From positions 459,430 through 523,429 of the forward strand of contig JADJVE010000002.1 of the NCBI GenBank assembly GCA_016716715.1: a DNA stretch of 64,000 nucleotides. The letters run 5' to 3'. Positions 45,937 to 54,766 of the stretch are shown one piece after another. Position 1 is the stretch's first letter. Each line of letters opens with the position of its first letter. A model generated the notes under the pieces. That model was not told the origin of the DNA and did not search any database. It saw only the letters and a program-made list of their open reading frames with translations. Made by a program: the position numbers and the translations under genes. Source of the DNA: Acidobacteriota bacterium. Lineage in GTDB: Bacteria > Acidobacteriota > Thermoanaerobaculia > UBA5066.

Positions 45937-46764
45937 TCAGATCGTCTTCAGCCAGTCGGAGACGTCGGCGACCATCCGGTCCCACGACGGCGAGACGTAG
46001 AGCACGGGCTGGTACTGCGTCGGATCGTACGGCCGCGTCGAGGCGTCCGCGAAGTCCAGCGGCCGAAGCTCCGCCTCCGTCGTCATGCGCTCCATTTCGC
46101 CGAACGACGACAGAACGCCCGCGCCGTAAGTCCGAAGGGCGCCGTCCTCCTCGACGAGGCCGAACTCGAGCGTGTACCAGTAGACGAGCTCGAGGCGCTT
46201 CATTCCCTCGTCGCTCGCGCGCGCGGCCGCTTCGCCGAAGAGGCGCGACAGCCGGACGATGTCGGGGTGAAAGAGGCTCGCCGCATGGCCCACGAGCTCG
46301 TGAATCACGTCCGGCTCCGGCGTGTAGAACGGCACGGAGTGGTGGCGCATGTACTGCGTCGACAGGAAGACGCCCTGCGCCATCGCCGAAAGGAAGCCGC
46401 GCCCCTGGATGAGACCCGCGACGGGCAGCATCCGGAAGCCCGAGCGCGCGAGCGTGACGTTCACGTCCGCGAGCTGCGGAACGGCCGTGCGGTCGAGGGA
46501 CAGCACCTTGGAGCTCTCGATCCACTCGCGGCAGGCGTGCGTCTCGTGAAGGGGCCCCAGCCGCTCCCACGTGAGCCGCCACACCGCCTGCTCCTCGGGC
46601 GTGTAGTCCACGCGCGGAATCGGGTCCCCGTCCCTGAAACGCAGCGCGTGGACGGCGATCTCGTTCCTTCTCACCCGATACACGGCATCCTTGAATCCCG
46701 GGTGATCGGGATCGAGGCGGACGATCTCGCCTTCGGTCGCGAGGACTTCCGAGAGATCTTTCAC
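45937..46764 (-). CDS. phhA: phenylalanine 4-hydroxylase (aromatic amino acid hydroxylase)
   Basis: 275 residues, GTG 46764. It hydroxylates Phe to Tyr with tetrahydropterin and iron. The iron ligands are the two His of HELVGH and the Glu in YWYTLEFGL; the pterin site region GFLSAMAQGVFLSTQYMRH is present. Length fits bacterial monomeric enzymes (no ACT regulatory domain). It is divergent from the symporter gene over 66 bp, so the two may be co-regulated, but no regulator site is evident. Confidence 0.93.
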   Translation of the reverse strand: MKDLSEVLATEGEIVRLDPDHPGFKDAVYRVRRNEIAVHALRFRDGDPIPRVDYTPEEQAVWRLTWERLGPLHETHACREWIESSKVLSLDRTAVPQLADVNVTLARSGFRMLPVAGLIQGRGFLSAMAQGVFLSTQYMRHHSVPFYTPEPDVIHELVGHAASLFHPDIVRLSRLFGEAAARASDEGMKRLELVYWYTLEFGLVEEDGALRTYGAGVLSSFGEMERMTTEAELRPLDFADASTRPYDPTQYQPVLYVSPSWDRMVADVSDWLKTI

Positions 46765-46830
46765 GGCCTGACTCTCATCGCGACCAGTCTCCCCTGTCGT
46801 AGCATCGCGGTCAATCCTCGGAGGTCACGA

Positions 46831-48627
46831 ATGAACCTGACCCTTCTCGACTGGGCCATCGTCGTCGCGTATTTCGCCCTCTCGATCGGGATCGGCTTCG
46901 CGTTCACGAAGAAGGGCGGCGAGTCGCTCGAGGAGTACTTCGTCGCCGGGCGCAAGGTGCCCTGGTGGCTCGCGGGCGCCGCGATGATCGCGACGACGTT
47001 CGCGGCCGACACGCCGCTCGTCGTGACGGGCCTCGTCGCCGCGCACGGCGTGGCGGGCAACTGGATCTGGTGGAACTTCGTGATGTCGGGGACGCTCACG
47101 GTGTTCCTCTACGCGCGCCTCTGGCGCCGCGCGAAGGTCATGACGGACGTCGAGTTCGCCGAGATCCGCTACAGCGGGAAGCCCGCGACGTTTCTGCGCG
47201 GCTTCCGCGCCCTCTACCTCGCGCTCCCGATCAACCTCATCATCCTCGGCTGGGTCACGCTCGCGATGGTCAAGATCCTCCAGATCTCGCTTGGGATCCG
47301 CCCGCTGTGGGCCGTCGGCCTCTGTTTCGTCATCACGGTCGGCTACTCGGCGGCCGCGGGAATGTGGGCCGTCCTCTGGACCGACCTCGTCCAGCTCGTC
47401 ATCAAGATGACCGCCGTCATCCTCCTCGCGTACTTCGCCGTGAAGAAGGTCGGCGGCATCGTCGCGCTCGAGGAGGGGCTCGCGAAGCACTTCGGCTCCG
47501 TCGACGCGGCGATCTCGTTCCTCCCGCCCGCGGGCTCCGCGTGGATGCCCGCGATCGCGCTCTTCACGTTCCTCGGCGTGCAGTGGTGGGCCGCGTGGTA
47601 CCCCGGCGCCGAGCCCGGCGGCGGCGGCTACGTCGCGCAACGGATCTTCTCGGCGAAGACCGAGCGCGACGGCATCCTCGCGACGCTGTTCTTCAACGTC
47701 GGCCATTACGCGCTCCGGCCGTGGCCGTGGATCCTCACGGGCCTCGCGACGGTCCTTCTCTACCCCGCCGGCGTCCTCGTGAACGGCAAGCCCGACCACG
47801 AGGCCGCGTACGTCCAGGCCATGGTCGACCTCATGCCCGCCGGCTGGAAGGGCTTCATGCTCGCGGGCTTTGCGGCGGCCTACATGTCTACGGTCGGGAC
47901 CCACTTGAACTGGGGGGCGTCGTACCTGGTTGGGGACGTTTATAAGAGATTTCTTAGAAAGGGTAAGAGCGAGAAGCACTACGTCGCGGTCTCGCGCTGG
48001 ACGACGGTTGGTTTGTTTCTGCTCTCCATCGGCGTCACGCTGAACCTCTCGTCCATCGAGGGCGCGTGGCGATTCCTGCTCGCGCTCGGCAGCGGGACGG
48101 GCCTCGTCCTGATCCTCCGCTGGTACTGGTGGCGCATCAACGCGTGGAGCGAGATCGCCGCGATGGTGACGTCTCTCGTGGTGTCGATTTCGGCGTTCTG
48201 GTTCGTTCCGAAGGGGACGGGGCCGGGCGCCGTGTTCGAACAGCAGGCGATCGTCATGCTCGTGACGGTCGTCGCGACGACGGTCGTCTGGCTCACCGTC
48301 ACGTTTCTGACCGAGCCCGAGCCGGACGCGACGCTCGACGCGTTCTACCTCCGCGTGCGCCCCGGCGGACCAGGCTGGGCGCGCGTCTCGGCGCGGCTCG
48401 GGTTCGGACGCGAGCCCATCCCCGGCGGAGCGATGTCGTTCCTGAACTGGGCGCTCGGGATCATCCTCGTCTACACCGCGCTCTTCGGCATCGGCAAGAT
48501 CGTCTTCGGGCGCGTCCCGACCGGTCTCGAGCTCCTCGGCGTCGCGGCCGTCGCCTTCGTTCTCATCATGCGGAACCTCGGACGGGAAGAGAAGAAGCGC
48601 GCGGCCGGCGGTGACACCGCGCCCTGA
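46831..48627 (+). CDS. sodium:solute symporter family protein
   Basis: 598 residues, ATG with CGGAGG site. About 13 helices. Family features include the first-helix GxxxAF pattern, SLEEYFVAGRKVPWW, the Na-site region IATTFAADTPL and a C-terminal cytosolic loop. SSS transporters couple solute uptake to sodium. The solute is unknown; its divergent partner phhA would fit an amino acid or a related compound, but that is only context. A single AT-rich repeat (47948-47970) encodes VYKRFLRKGKS, with codons quite unlike the neighbouring GC-ending ones. Confidence 0.9.
   Translation: MNLTLLDWAIVVAYFALSIGIGFAFTKKGGESLEEYFVAGRKVPWWLAGAAMIATTFAADTPLVVTGLVAAHGVAGNWIWWNFVMSGTLTVFLYARLWRRAKVMTDVEFAEIRYSGKPATFLRGFRALYLALPINLIILGWVTLAMVKILQISLGIRPLWAVGLCFVITVGYSAAAGMWAVLWTDLVQLVIKMTAVILLAYFAVKKVGGIVALEEGLAKHFGSVDAAISFLPPAGSAWMPAIALFTFLGVQWWAAWYPGAEPGGGGYVAQRIFSAKTERDGILATLFFNVGHYALRPWPWILTGLATVLLYPAGVLVNGKPDHEAAYVQAMVDLMPAGWKGFMLAGFAAAYMSTVGTHLNWGASYLVGDVYKRFLRKGKSEKHYVAVSRWTTVGLFLLSIGVTLNLSSIEGAWRFLLALGSGTGLVLILRWYWWRINAWSEIAAMVTSLVVSISAFWFVPKGTGPGAVFEQQAIVMLVTVVATTVVWLTVTFLTEPEPDATLDAFYLRVRPGGPGWARVSARLGFGREPIPGGAMSFLNWALGIILVYTALFGIGKIVFGRVPTGLELLGVAAVAFVLIMRNLGREEKKRAAGGDTAP
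47948..47970 (+). repeat. AT-rich motif copy 8
   Basis: ATTTCTTAGAAAGGGTAAGA, then GC, in the symporter gene; codons AGA and AAA here contrast with the GC-ending codons around. Confidence 0.45.
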
Positions 48628-50293
48628 CGGGCGGCGCGCGGCGTTCCGGGCCGCCGCCGCGACCGCCCTCGCCGCCCTCGCAGCGGCGGCCGCGGGCCTG
48701 CCGCTCGCGGCGCCCGGCCTCGTGGAGGAGTGGTCGTTCCGCTGGGCGTTCGACCGCGGCCAGCCGTGGATCGCGCCGGACCTTCTCGTCGCGATGCCGA
48801 CGCGCCCGCTCACGGGAGTTCCCCACGCCCTCGGCCGCGCGCTCACTCCGGATTCCTTCCTCGGCGAGAAGCTCGTCCTCCTCGCCCTCCTCGCGGGAAC
48901 GGCCGTCGCCGCGGCCGCCTTGCTCGCCCGCTTCGTCCCCGTGCCGGCCGCCGCGGCCGCGGGCGCCGTCCTCGCGGCCATGGCGCCCGCCGACTCCGCT
49001 CTCTTCCTGACGAGGGACCTCCCGAATCACGCGGCCGTCCTGTTCACCATTCTCGCGATCGTGCTCCTCGCACGAGCCGCCGAGCGCCGGCGGCCGGGCG
49101 CGGCCGCGGGCATGGTCCTCTGCGAGGCGGCCGCGCTCGGCCTTTACGAGAGCCCGATCCTCGTCCTCCTCGCGGCGCCCGCGTTGCTTCCCCTCCTCGT
49201 GCACGGGGGTCGCCGGACGCCGCGCCTCCTTCTGGCCCTCTGGCTGCTCGCTCCTCTCGCATTCGTGATCCGCGCCCTCGTCCTCCTCGCGCGGGGTGGA
49301 ACCTACGTCACGAGCCTCTGGGTTCCGGGCTCCGAGTCGACCCTGGCGCGTGCGGCCGGGACGATCGGGGCCGTGATCCGGATGGCGGGGCGCGAGTTCG
49401 CCGCCCCGCTCCGAGAGGGCGGCGCGGCCCTGGCCGCCGCTCGCGGGGGCGACCTCGCCGCCGTCCTCCTTCTGGCCCTCGCCGCCGCCGTGCTCGTCCG
49501 CGGAGAGGGCTCCGCGGTGCCCGTCCGCCTGCGCGTCGTTTTCGGCGCAGGGCTCGGGCTCCTCGTCCTCGGCGTGCTCCCCTTCGCGGCCGCGCCCGTG
49601 CTGCGCGAGGAGTCGCGGCGCGTCCACCTCCTCGCGTCCATCGGAGCGGGTGTCGCCACCGCGGCGGCGCTCGCCGCCCTCCGGCGCCCCTCCCTGAGGA
49701 TCGGGGCGAGCGTGACGCTGGTGGCTCTCTCGGCCGCCGCCGGAGGCGCGCGGCGCGATCACGTCGCCGCCTCGGCGGAGCGAGTCGGCGGCCTCGTGCG
49801 TTCGCTCGCCGAGGGCGCACCCTCCCCGCCGCCGGGCACGGTTCTTCTCCTGGCCGATTCGGACGGCCCGCCGCGCACGGAGGACGTTCTCGGGCTGACG
49901 ATCACGGACGTCCACCTCGCCGACGCGCTCCGGGTCGTCCATCAGCAAGCGGATCTCCTCGTCTACGTCTACGGGCGCGACCTGCGCTATCGCTGGAACG
50001 GGACGCCGGAGGCCCGCGAGGATGGCGTGACGGTGCGCTGGGGCGACGGGTCCGCGTCGCTCGTCCCATGGGAGAAGGTCGCCGTGTTCCGCGAGGACGC
50101 GAGCGGCAGGGTGACGCGGCTCGACGAGCTCCCGCGTGGCGCGTTTCCGCTCGCGACGCCGCCCGACATGGGGCGGCTGATCCCGCAGACGGGGCCGCCG
50201 CCGCCGCGCCTCGAAACGCTCTGCCCTCCGCTCAACGGGATGCCAGCTCGAGCTCCTTCTCGACGGCCGGCAGGCGCGGGTGGTCCGGCTTGA
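48611..50293 (+). CDS. polytopic membrane protein, possible glycosyltransferase-like or polymer protein
   Basis: 560 residues, GTG 48611, overlapping the symporter stop by 17 bp. Eight or more hydrophobic helices, then a 100-residue soluble C-terminal part (LLLADSDGPPRTEDVL...). The layout recalls GT-C glycosyltransferases, but the diagnostic acidic loop motif is not clear (DLPNHAAVLF and NADSALF-like elements only). Its last 62 bp overlap the 3' end of the kinase-TPR gene tail-to-tail. Function is not assigned. Confidence 0.6.
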   Translation: MTPRPDGRRAAFRAAAATALAALAAAAAGLPLAAPGLVEEWSFRWAFDRGQPWIAPDLLVAMPTRPLTGVPHALGRALTPDSFLGEKLVLLALLAGTAVAAAALLARFVPVPAAAAAGAVLAAMAPADSALFLTRDLPNHAAVLFTILAIVLLARAAERRRPGAAAGMVLCEAAALGLYESPILVLLAAPALLPLLVHGGRRTPRLLLALWLLAPLAFVIRALVLLARGGTYVTSLWVPGSESTLARAAGTIGAVIRMAGREFAAPLREGGAALAAARGGDLAAVLLLALAAAVLVRGEGSAVPVRLRVVFGAGLGLLVLGVLPFAAAPVLREESRRVHLLASIGAGVATAAALAALRRPSLRIGASVTLVALSAAAGGARRDHVAASAERVGGLVRSLAEGAPSPPPGTVLLLADSDGPPRTEDVLGLTITDVHLADALRVVHQQADLLVYVYGRDLRYRWNGTPEAREDGVTVRWGDGSASLVPWEKVAVFREDASGRVTRLDELPRGAFPLATPPDMGRLIPQTGPPPPRLETLCPPLNGMPARAPSRRPAGAGGPA

Positions 50294-52991
50294 GCCTGCG
50301 GTACGTCGCCGCCGAATCACCGAGGAGCGCGCGCGCCTCTGCGCGCGGCGCGCCGCCCGGCTTCTTCGCGAGCGTCGCGCCGAGCTCGTAGCGCGTCAGA
50401 GCGACCGGGAGACTCCCGGCCCCGTGGAGTTTCGTCTGCGTCGCAAGCGCGCGGCGCAGCTCCGATTCGGACTCGTCGAGGCGGCCCCGGCCGCGCAGGA
50501 TCGCGCCCAGCCGCGAGCGCGCCTCTGCGGTCTCCCGCCCGTCGGGACCCAGGATTTCCTCGAGCTTCGCCACGGCGGCGCGCTGGAGCGTCTCCGCCTC
50601 CGCGAGGCGTCCCTGCAGAGCGACCTGCTCGGCGAGATTCGACGTCGACTGCCACACGAACGCGTGCTTCTCGCCGAGGACCTCGCGGAAGAGGGCCACG
50701 ACCTCGAGGAGGAGGGCCTCCGCCCGGGCGTGGTCGCCGCGGCGGGAGGCGATGAGTGCGAGGCCGTTCGTGCACTTGCCGACCTCGAAGTGCTTCGGGT
50801 CCACGCCCCGGAAGATCGCGAGCGCCGCCTTGTAGTAGGGCTCCGATTCGTCGAGTCGCCCCTGGTTCAGGCAGAAGAGCGCGTAGAGCTGAAGGCTCTG
50901 GCCCGTCGCCACGTGGGCGGGACCGAGAGTCGCGCGGCGCACCTCGAGCGAGCGGCGAAAGAGGCGGTCGGCCTCCTCGAAACGGGAGCGCCGCTCGAGA
51001 AGGACGGCGCGGTTCAGGTAGCTCTGGCCGAGGGTGGGGTGCTCCGAGCCCAGGCTGCGCTCGAGAACGGCCTCGGACCGCGTGTACGCGCTCTCGGCTT
51101 CGTCGAGGCGGTCCAGCTCCTCGAGGAGGACGCCGAGGTTCCGGAGGTGGATCGCGGTGAGCGGATCCGAGTCCCCGAGCTCGCGGCGGTACGCCTCCCA
51201 CACGCGGCGCTCGGCGGCCTCCGCGTCCGCGACGCGGCCCTTCCAGAACAGGACCTGCGCCCAGTCGCTCCGGGCCCGCGCCGTCGTGAGGCTGTCGGGC
51301 CCCTCCCGCGCTTCGAGGATCTTCAGGGCGGCGTCGAGCTTCTTCTCCGCCTCGTCGAGCTTGCCCTCGCCCGTGAGCACCGAGCCGAGCGTGGCGAGGC
51401 TGCTTCCCACCGCCGCATGGTCGGGCGCGAACTTCTTCCGCCGGATCGCGAGCGCCTTCTCCGCGAGCACGCGCGACGGCGCGAGCCGCCCGAGGCTGCG
51501 GTCGATGCGCGCGACCGTCTCGAGGAGCTCGGCCTGGACTTCCGGTTCGTTCGCAAGGCCCGTCTGCAGCCGGCGGGCGCCCTCGTCGAGGACCTGCGCC
51601 GCCGTGAGCGTCTGGCCCGCGGACTGCTCGGGATCGGCGACCTCGAACAGGCTCACGAGGAACTCCTTGACGCGCGAGGCGCGGCGCGCCTGCGCCGAGG
51701 CCTCCGCGGCGGCCTCCCGCGCCTTCTTCGCCTGCCACGACGTCCCGGCGAGGCCCGCGACGAGCGCGAGGAAGACGAGCGACGTAGCCCCGACCATCGC
51801 GCGGTGCCGCCGCACGAACTTCCCCGTCCGGTAGCCCAGCGTGTCGGGTCGCGCCGTGACCGGCCTCCCCTCGAGAACGCGGCGGAGCTCCTCGGCGAGG
51901 AGCGCCGCGGACGGATAGCGGCGCTCCGGCTCTCGGCGCAGGCACTTCAGGAGCACCGCGTCGAGGTCGCCCGAGAGCCTTTCCGGCAGGTGCGCGGCCT
52001 CGCGCGGGTCGTAGCCCGCCGCGGCGGCGCTCTTCAGGGCGAGCCGGCTCGGCCGCTCGGCGGTCTCGGCATCGAGCCGCGCCGCGAGTCCCGCCGCCGG
52101 GACGCCCCGGCGGTCGTGCGGGAGCGCGCCCGTCAGGAGCTGGACCGCGAGCACGCCGAGCGCATAGACGTCCGTGGCGGTCGTGACCGGCTCGCCGAGA
52201 ATCTGTTCGGGTGCTGCGTACGCGGGCGTCAGAACGCGCTCGTCCACGCGCGTCCTGTCGGAGTCCTCCTCGTCCGGGGAGAGAACTTTCGCGATCCCGA
52301 AGTCGAGGAGCTTGACCGTCCCGTCCGCCGTCACGAGCACGTTGGAAGGCTTGATGTCCCGGTGGACGACGAGTCGGCGGTGCGCCGCATCGACCGCCTC
52401 GCAGCACGTGACGAGAAGCGCGACGCGGGACGTGAGAGAAACGGCCCTTGCCGCGCAGTACTCCGTGATCGGCCTGCCGTCGACGGCCTCCAGCACGAAG
52501 TACGGACGGCCCGCGGCGGCGCCGCCGTCGAGGAGGCGCGCGATGTTCGGATGCTCGAGGTGCGCGAGGACCTGCCGCTCGCGCAGGAAGCGTGCGCGGA
52601 TCGATTCGGAGTCGATCCCGCGGCGCAGAAGCTTGAGGGCCGCCTTCTGCTCGAAGGCCCCGTCGGCCCGTGCGGCGAGGTACACGTCGCCCATGCCGCC
52701 GCGCCCGAGGAGCGACAGGAGCCGCCACGCCCCGACGACCTCGCCGCTCTCGTCCGCTGCGCCGGGGGCGTCCTCGCCGACGAGCAGGTCCCGCACGAGC
52801 TCGGGCGCCCAGGCCGCGGCGTCGCCTTCGAGGAACCCGCCCGCGTGATCGTCCGCGGCGAGGAGCCGCCGCACGGCCGCCGTCAGCGCCGGATCGCGCG
52901 CGCCCTCGGCCCGGAGCCGCTCTTCCCGGTCCGGGGCCGGCAGATCGACGAGCTCCTCGAAGAGGAGGCGCGCCGCGGCGCGGTCCGTCAC
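50232..52991 (-). CDS. Ser/Thr protein kinase with C-terminal TPR repeats
   Basis: 919 residues. GTG 52991 overlaps the sigma-factor stop (GTGA). Kinase domain about 88-375: glycine loop GRGGMGDVYL (96-105), Lys120, HRDIKPSN (210-217), DFG (230-232) and the YAAPEQ activation end. One membrane helix (398-418), then a coiled linker and about ten TPR units (AIRRKKFAPDHAAVGSSLATLG repeats) to the end. The TPR part would be extracytoplasmic if the helix spans once. The ECF sigma gene precedes it in one transcript, so the kinase probably controls that sigma factor. Such sigma-kinase pairs are known, as EcfP-PpkT2 in Vibrio. Confidence 0.92.
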   Translation of the reverse strand: MTDRAAARLLFEELVDLPAPDREERLRAEGARDPALTAAVRRLLAADDHAGGFLEGDAAAWAPELVRDLLVGEDAPGAADESGEVVGAWRLLSLLGRGGMGDVYLAARADGAFEQKAALKLLRRGIDSESIRARFLRERQVLAHLEHPNIARLLDGGAAAGRPYFVLEAVDGRPITEYCAARAVSLTSRVALLVTCCEAVDAAHRRLVVHRDIKPSNVLVTADGTVKLLDFGIAKVLSPDEEDSDRTRVDERVLTPAYAAPEQILGEPVTTATDVYALGVLAVQLLTGALPHDRRGVPAAGLAARLDAETAERPSRLALKSAAAAGYDPREAAHLPERLSGDLDAVLLKCLRREPERRYPSAALLAEELRRVLEGRPVTARPDTLGYRTGKFVRRHRAMVGATSLVFLALVAGLAGTSWQAKKAREAAAEASAQARRASRVKEFLVSLFEVADPEQSAGQTLTAAQVLDEGARRLQTGLANEPEVQAELLETVARIDRSLGRLAPSRVLAEKALAIRRKKFAPDHAAVGSSLATLGSVLTGEGKLDEAEKKLDAALKILEAREGPDSLTTARARSDWAQVLFWKGRVADAEAAERRVWEAYRRELGDSDPLTAIHLRNLGVLLEELDRLDEAESAYTRSEAVLERSLGSEHPTLGQSYLNRAVLLERRSRFEEADRLFRRSLEVRRATLGPAHVATGQSLQLYALFCLNQGRLDESEPYYKAALAIFRGVDPKHFEVGKCTNGLALIASRRGDHARAEALLLEVVALFREVLGEKHAFVWQSTSNLAEQVALQGRLAEAETLQRAAVAKLEEILGPDGRETAEARSRLGAILRGRGRLDESESELRRALATQTKLHGAGSLPVALTRYELGATLAKKPGGAPRAEARALLGDSAATYRRLKPDHPRLPAVEKELELASR

Positions 52992-53599
52992 GCGTCGAGC
53001 CCCCGCCCCGCGAGGTCCTCGAAGAGCAGGGCCCGGGCCGCGCGCCAGCGGCGCTTCACGGTGCGGTCCGAGACTTCGAGCGTGGCGGCGATTTCCTCGA
53101 CGGACAGCCCGCCGAAGAATCGCCACTCCACGATGCGCGCGAGGTCGGGGTCCGCCGCCTCGAGGCGCGAGAGGGCCTCGTCGAGCGCGACGAGTTCCTC
53201 GGGACGCTCGACGGCTGCAATCTCGCCCTCCTCGAGGGCGCGCATGCTCACGCCGCCGCCGCGCTTGGTGCGCAGGCGGCTGCGCGCGTGGTCGATCAGG
53301 ACGAGGCGCATGGCGCGCGCCGTCGTCGCGAAGAAGTGGAACCGGTCGCGCATCGACAGCGTCGCGCCGTGCGCGAGCTTGAGGTAGGCCTCGTGGACGA
53401 GAGCCGTCGTGTCGAGCGTGGCGCTCGAGGGGCCCGAGGAGAGCTGGCGGCGCGCGATGCGGCGCAGCTCTCCGTACACCGAGGTGAAAAGCCGGTCCAT
53501 CGCGGCGCGGTCCCCGCCCTCGACGGCGCGCAGGAGCGCCGTGATGTCCTCGCCGGGGGCGGGCGTGGCCGGGTCCGGCCGGGGGGTCTCTGCGTTCAT
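52988..53599 (-). CDS. ECF-type RNA polymerase sigma factor (Sig-70_X6-like)
   Basis: 203 residues. Region 2: LFTSVYGELRRIARRQL, DTTALVHEAYLKLAH, RAMRLVLIDHARSR. Region 4: LSVEEIAATLEVSDRTVKRRWRAARALL. The DTTALVHEAYLKL and FHFFATTARAMR elements match the sigma-70_ECF-like group found mainly in Acidobacteriota and Planctomycetota, usually next to a Ser/Thr kinase. It has no anti-sigma gene here, so phosphorylation by the overlapping kinase is the likely control. Target promoters are not known. Confidence 0.92.
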   Translation of the reverse strand: MNAETPRPDPATPAPGEDITALLRAVEGGDRAAMDRLFTSVYGELRRIARRQLSSGPSSATLDTTALVHEAYLKLAHGATLSMRDRFHFFATTARAMRLVLIDHARSRLRTKRGGGVSMRALEEGEIAAVERPEELVALDEALSRLEAADPDLARIVEWRFFGGLSVEEIAATLEVSDRTVKRRWRAARALLFEDLAGRGLDA

Positions 53600-53658
53600 C
53601 CGGAGAACGGGTCTCGTTCCGCGGAGGATAGCGAAGATCCGCCCCGGCCGGCTCGCGG

Positions 53659-54717
53659 TCACTTGTGGGAGGTCCCGACGGGCCCCCGGATGTAGACGAG
53701 GCCGTAGTACTCGAGGTTCGTGGCGGGTTGAACGGCGAAGTTGACGAGGATGTCGAACGTGGACGCTCCCACCGGAATCGCATGAAGGGTTGCGTTGTAA
53801 AAGGTCGCGAACGCGTTGAGGGTAAATCCGCCCTTCACGAAATCGTGGCCCTCCACGACCCAGCCGTTCTTGAGGTTGACCTTGAACTTGTCCAGACCCT
53901 TGTCGTCCGAGAAGTCGAACGTGTTCGCGTGCGTGCCCTCGAAGGTCTTGCCGGGCAGCGGGTCGCAGTTGTTGATGTCCGCGTCGATGGAGCACACGAT
54001 GATCGGGTCGTGGCTGCCGAGCACCTTCATCTCGGTGAGGGGCTCGAAAGGGACCGGGAGCGTGTTCGCGGCGTGGCCGTCCTTGCGCGTGAGCGCGACG
54101 CGGGCGCTCTGGCGGATCACGCCCGAGACGCCTTCGGGCACGGTCAGGACGGCGAGGTTGTCCTTCCAGATCTCCACGGCGAGGTTCAGGCCGCCGCCCG
54201 GGAACTGGCCCTCGAGGCGCGCCGTTCCCGCCGACGACCCGAGCGCCTGCCCGGCCACCATGAAGCTCGAGCCCGGCATGACGTACGCGGCCCCGACGCT
54301 CGTGAGCTTCGGGTCCTTGGGGGGCGCCGGTGTCGGATTCGGGCCGCCCGGCGCGGGCGCGCCCCCGGCGAATCTGCCGGCCTCGGCGAGCGCCGAGGCC
54401 TTGAGCGAGCGCGCCTTCTCGGTCTGTGTCGTCGCGTGGCGTGCCTTCATCTGTTCAAAGGCGGAGAGCTTCGAGCGTATCTGCGACTCGAGATCCGCGC
54501 GCACCTGCGCGCGCCCCTTCTCGAGATCGGTCTTGATCTGTGCTTTCGTCGTGACCTTGCCGTTGAGCGTGACGGGCTCCTGGTCCCCAAGAGCGTGCAG
54601 CTGCGCTTTCGAAAGGCCCGTGAGGTTCCGGGCCGGCGGGTCGACGGCCCGGGCCTCCAGGGCGGAAAGGATCAGGGCGGCGGCGATGAGGGAATGACGG
54701 GTCGTCGGGGTGCGCAT
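53659..54717 (-). CDS. unknown secreted protein
   Basis: 352 residues, ATG 54717 with an AGGAGG site. Signal peptide about 1-24. A helical N-terminal half (KAQLHALGDQEPVTLNGKVTTK..., AQVRADLESQIRSKLSAFEQMK) is followed by a Pro/Gly linker. A beta-rich C-terminal half follows (GSSFMVAGQALGSSAG, VVEGHDFVKGGFTLNAFATFY). I recognise no family. It may be a surface protein; the linker divides two modules. It is 49 bp downstream of the metallophosphoesterase gene on the same strand. Confidence 0.65.
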   Translation of the reverse strand: MRTPTTRHSLIAAALILSALEARAVDPPARNLTGLSKAQLHALGDQEPVTLNGKVTTKAQIKTDLEKGRAQVRADLESQIRSKLSAFEQMKARHATTQTEKARSLKASALAEAGRFAGGAPAPGGPNPTPAPPKDPKLTSVGAAYVMPGSSFMVAGQALGSSAGTARLEGQFPGGGLNLAVEIWKDNLAVLTVPEGVSGVIRQSARVALTRKDGHAANTLPVPFEPLTEMKVLGSHDPIIVCSIDADINNCDPLPGKTFEGTHANTFDFSDDKGLDKFKVNLKNGWVVEGHDFVKGGFTLNAFATFYNATLHAIPVGASTFDILVNFAVQPATNLEYYGLVYIRGPVGTSHK

Positions 54718-54766
54718 GTCGTCCTCCTGCCCCCGAACTCGACGTCCGGGGGCAAGAGGGGACAGA

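Noticed and set aside
50280..53387. 1,035-codon plus-strand frame opposite the kinase-TPR gene
   Set aside because: No recognisable motif; a shadow of the kinase frame, which has all catalytic residues.
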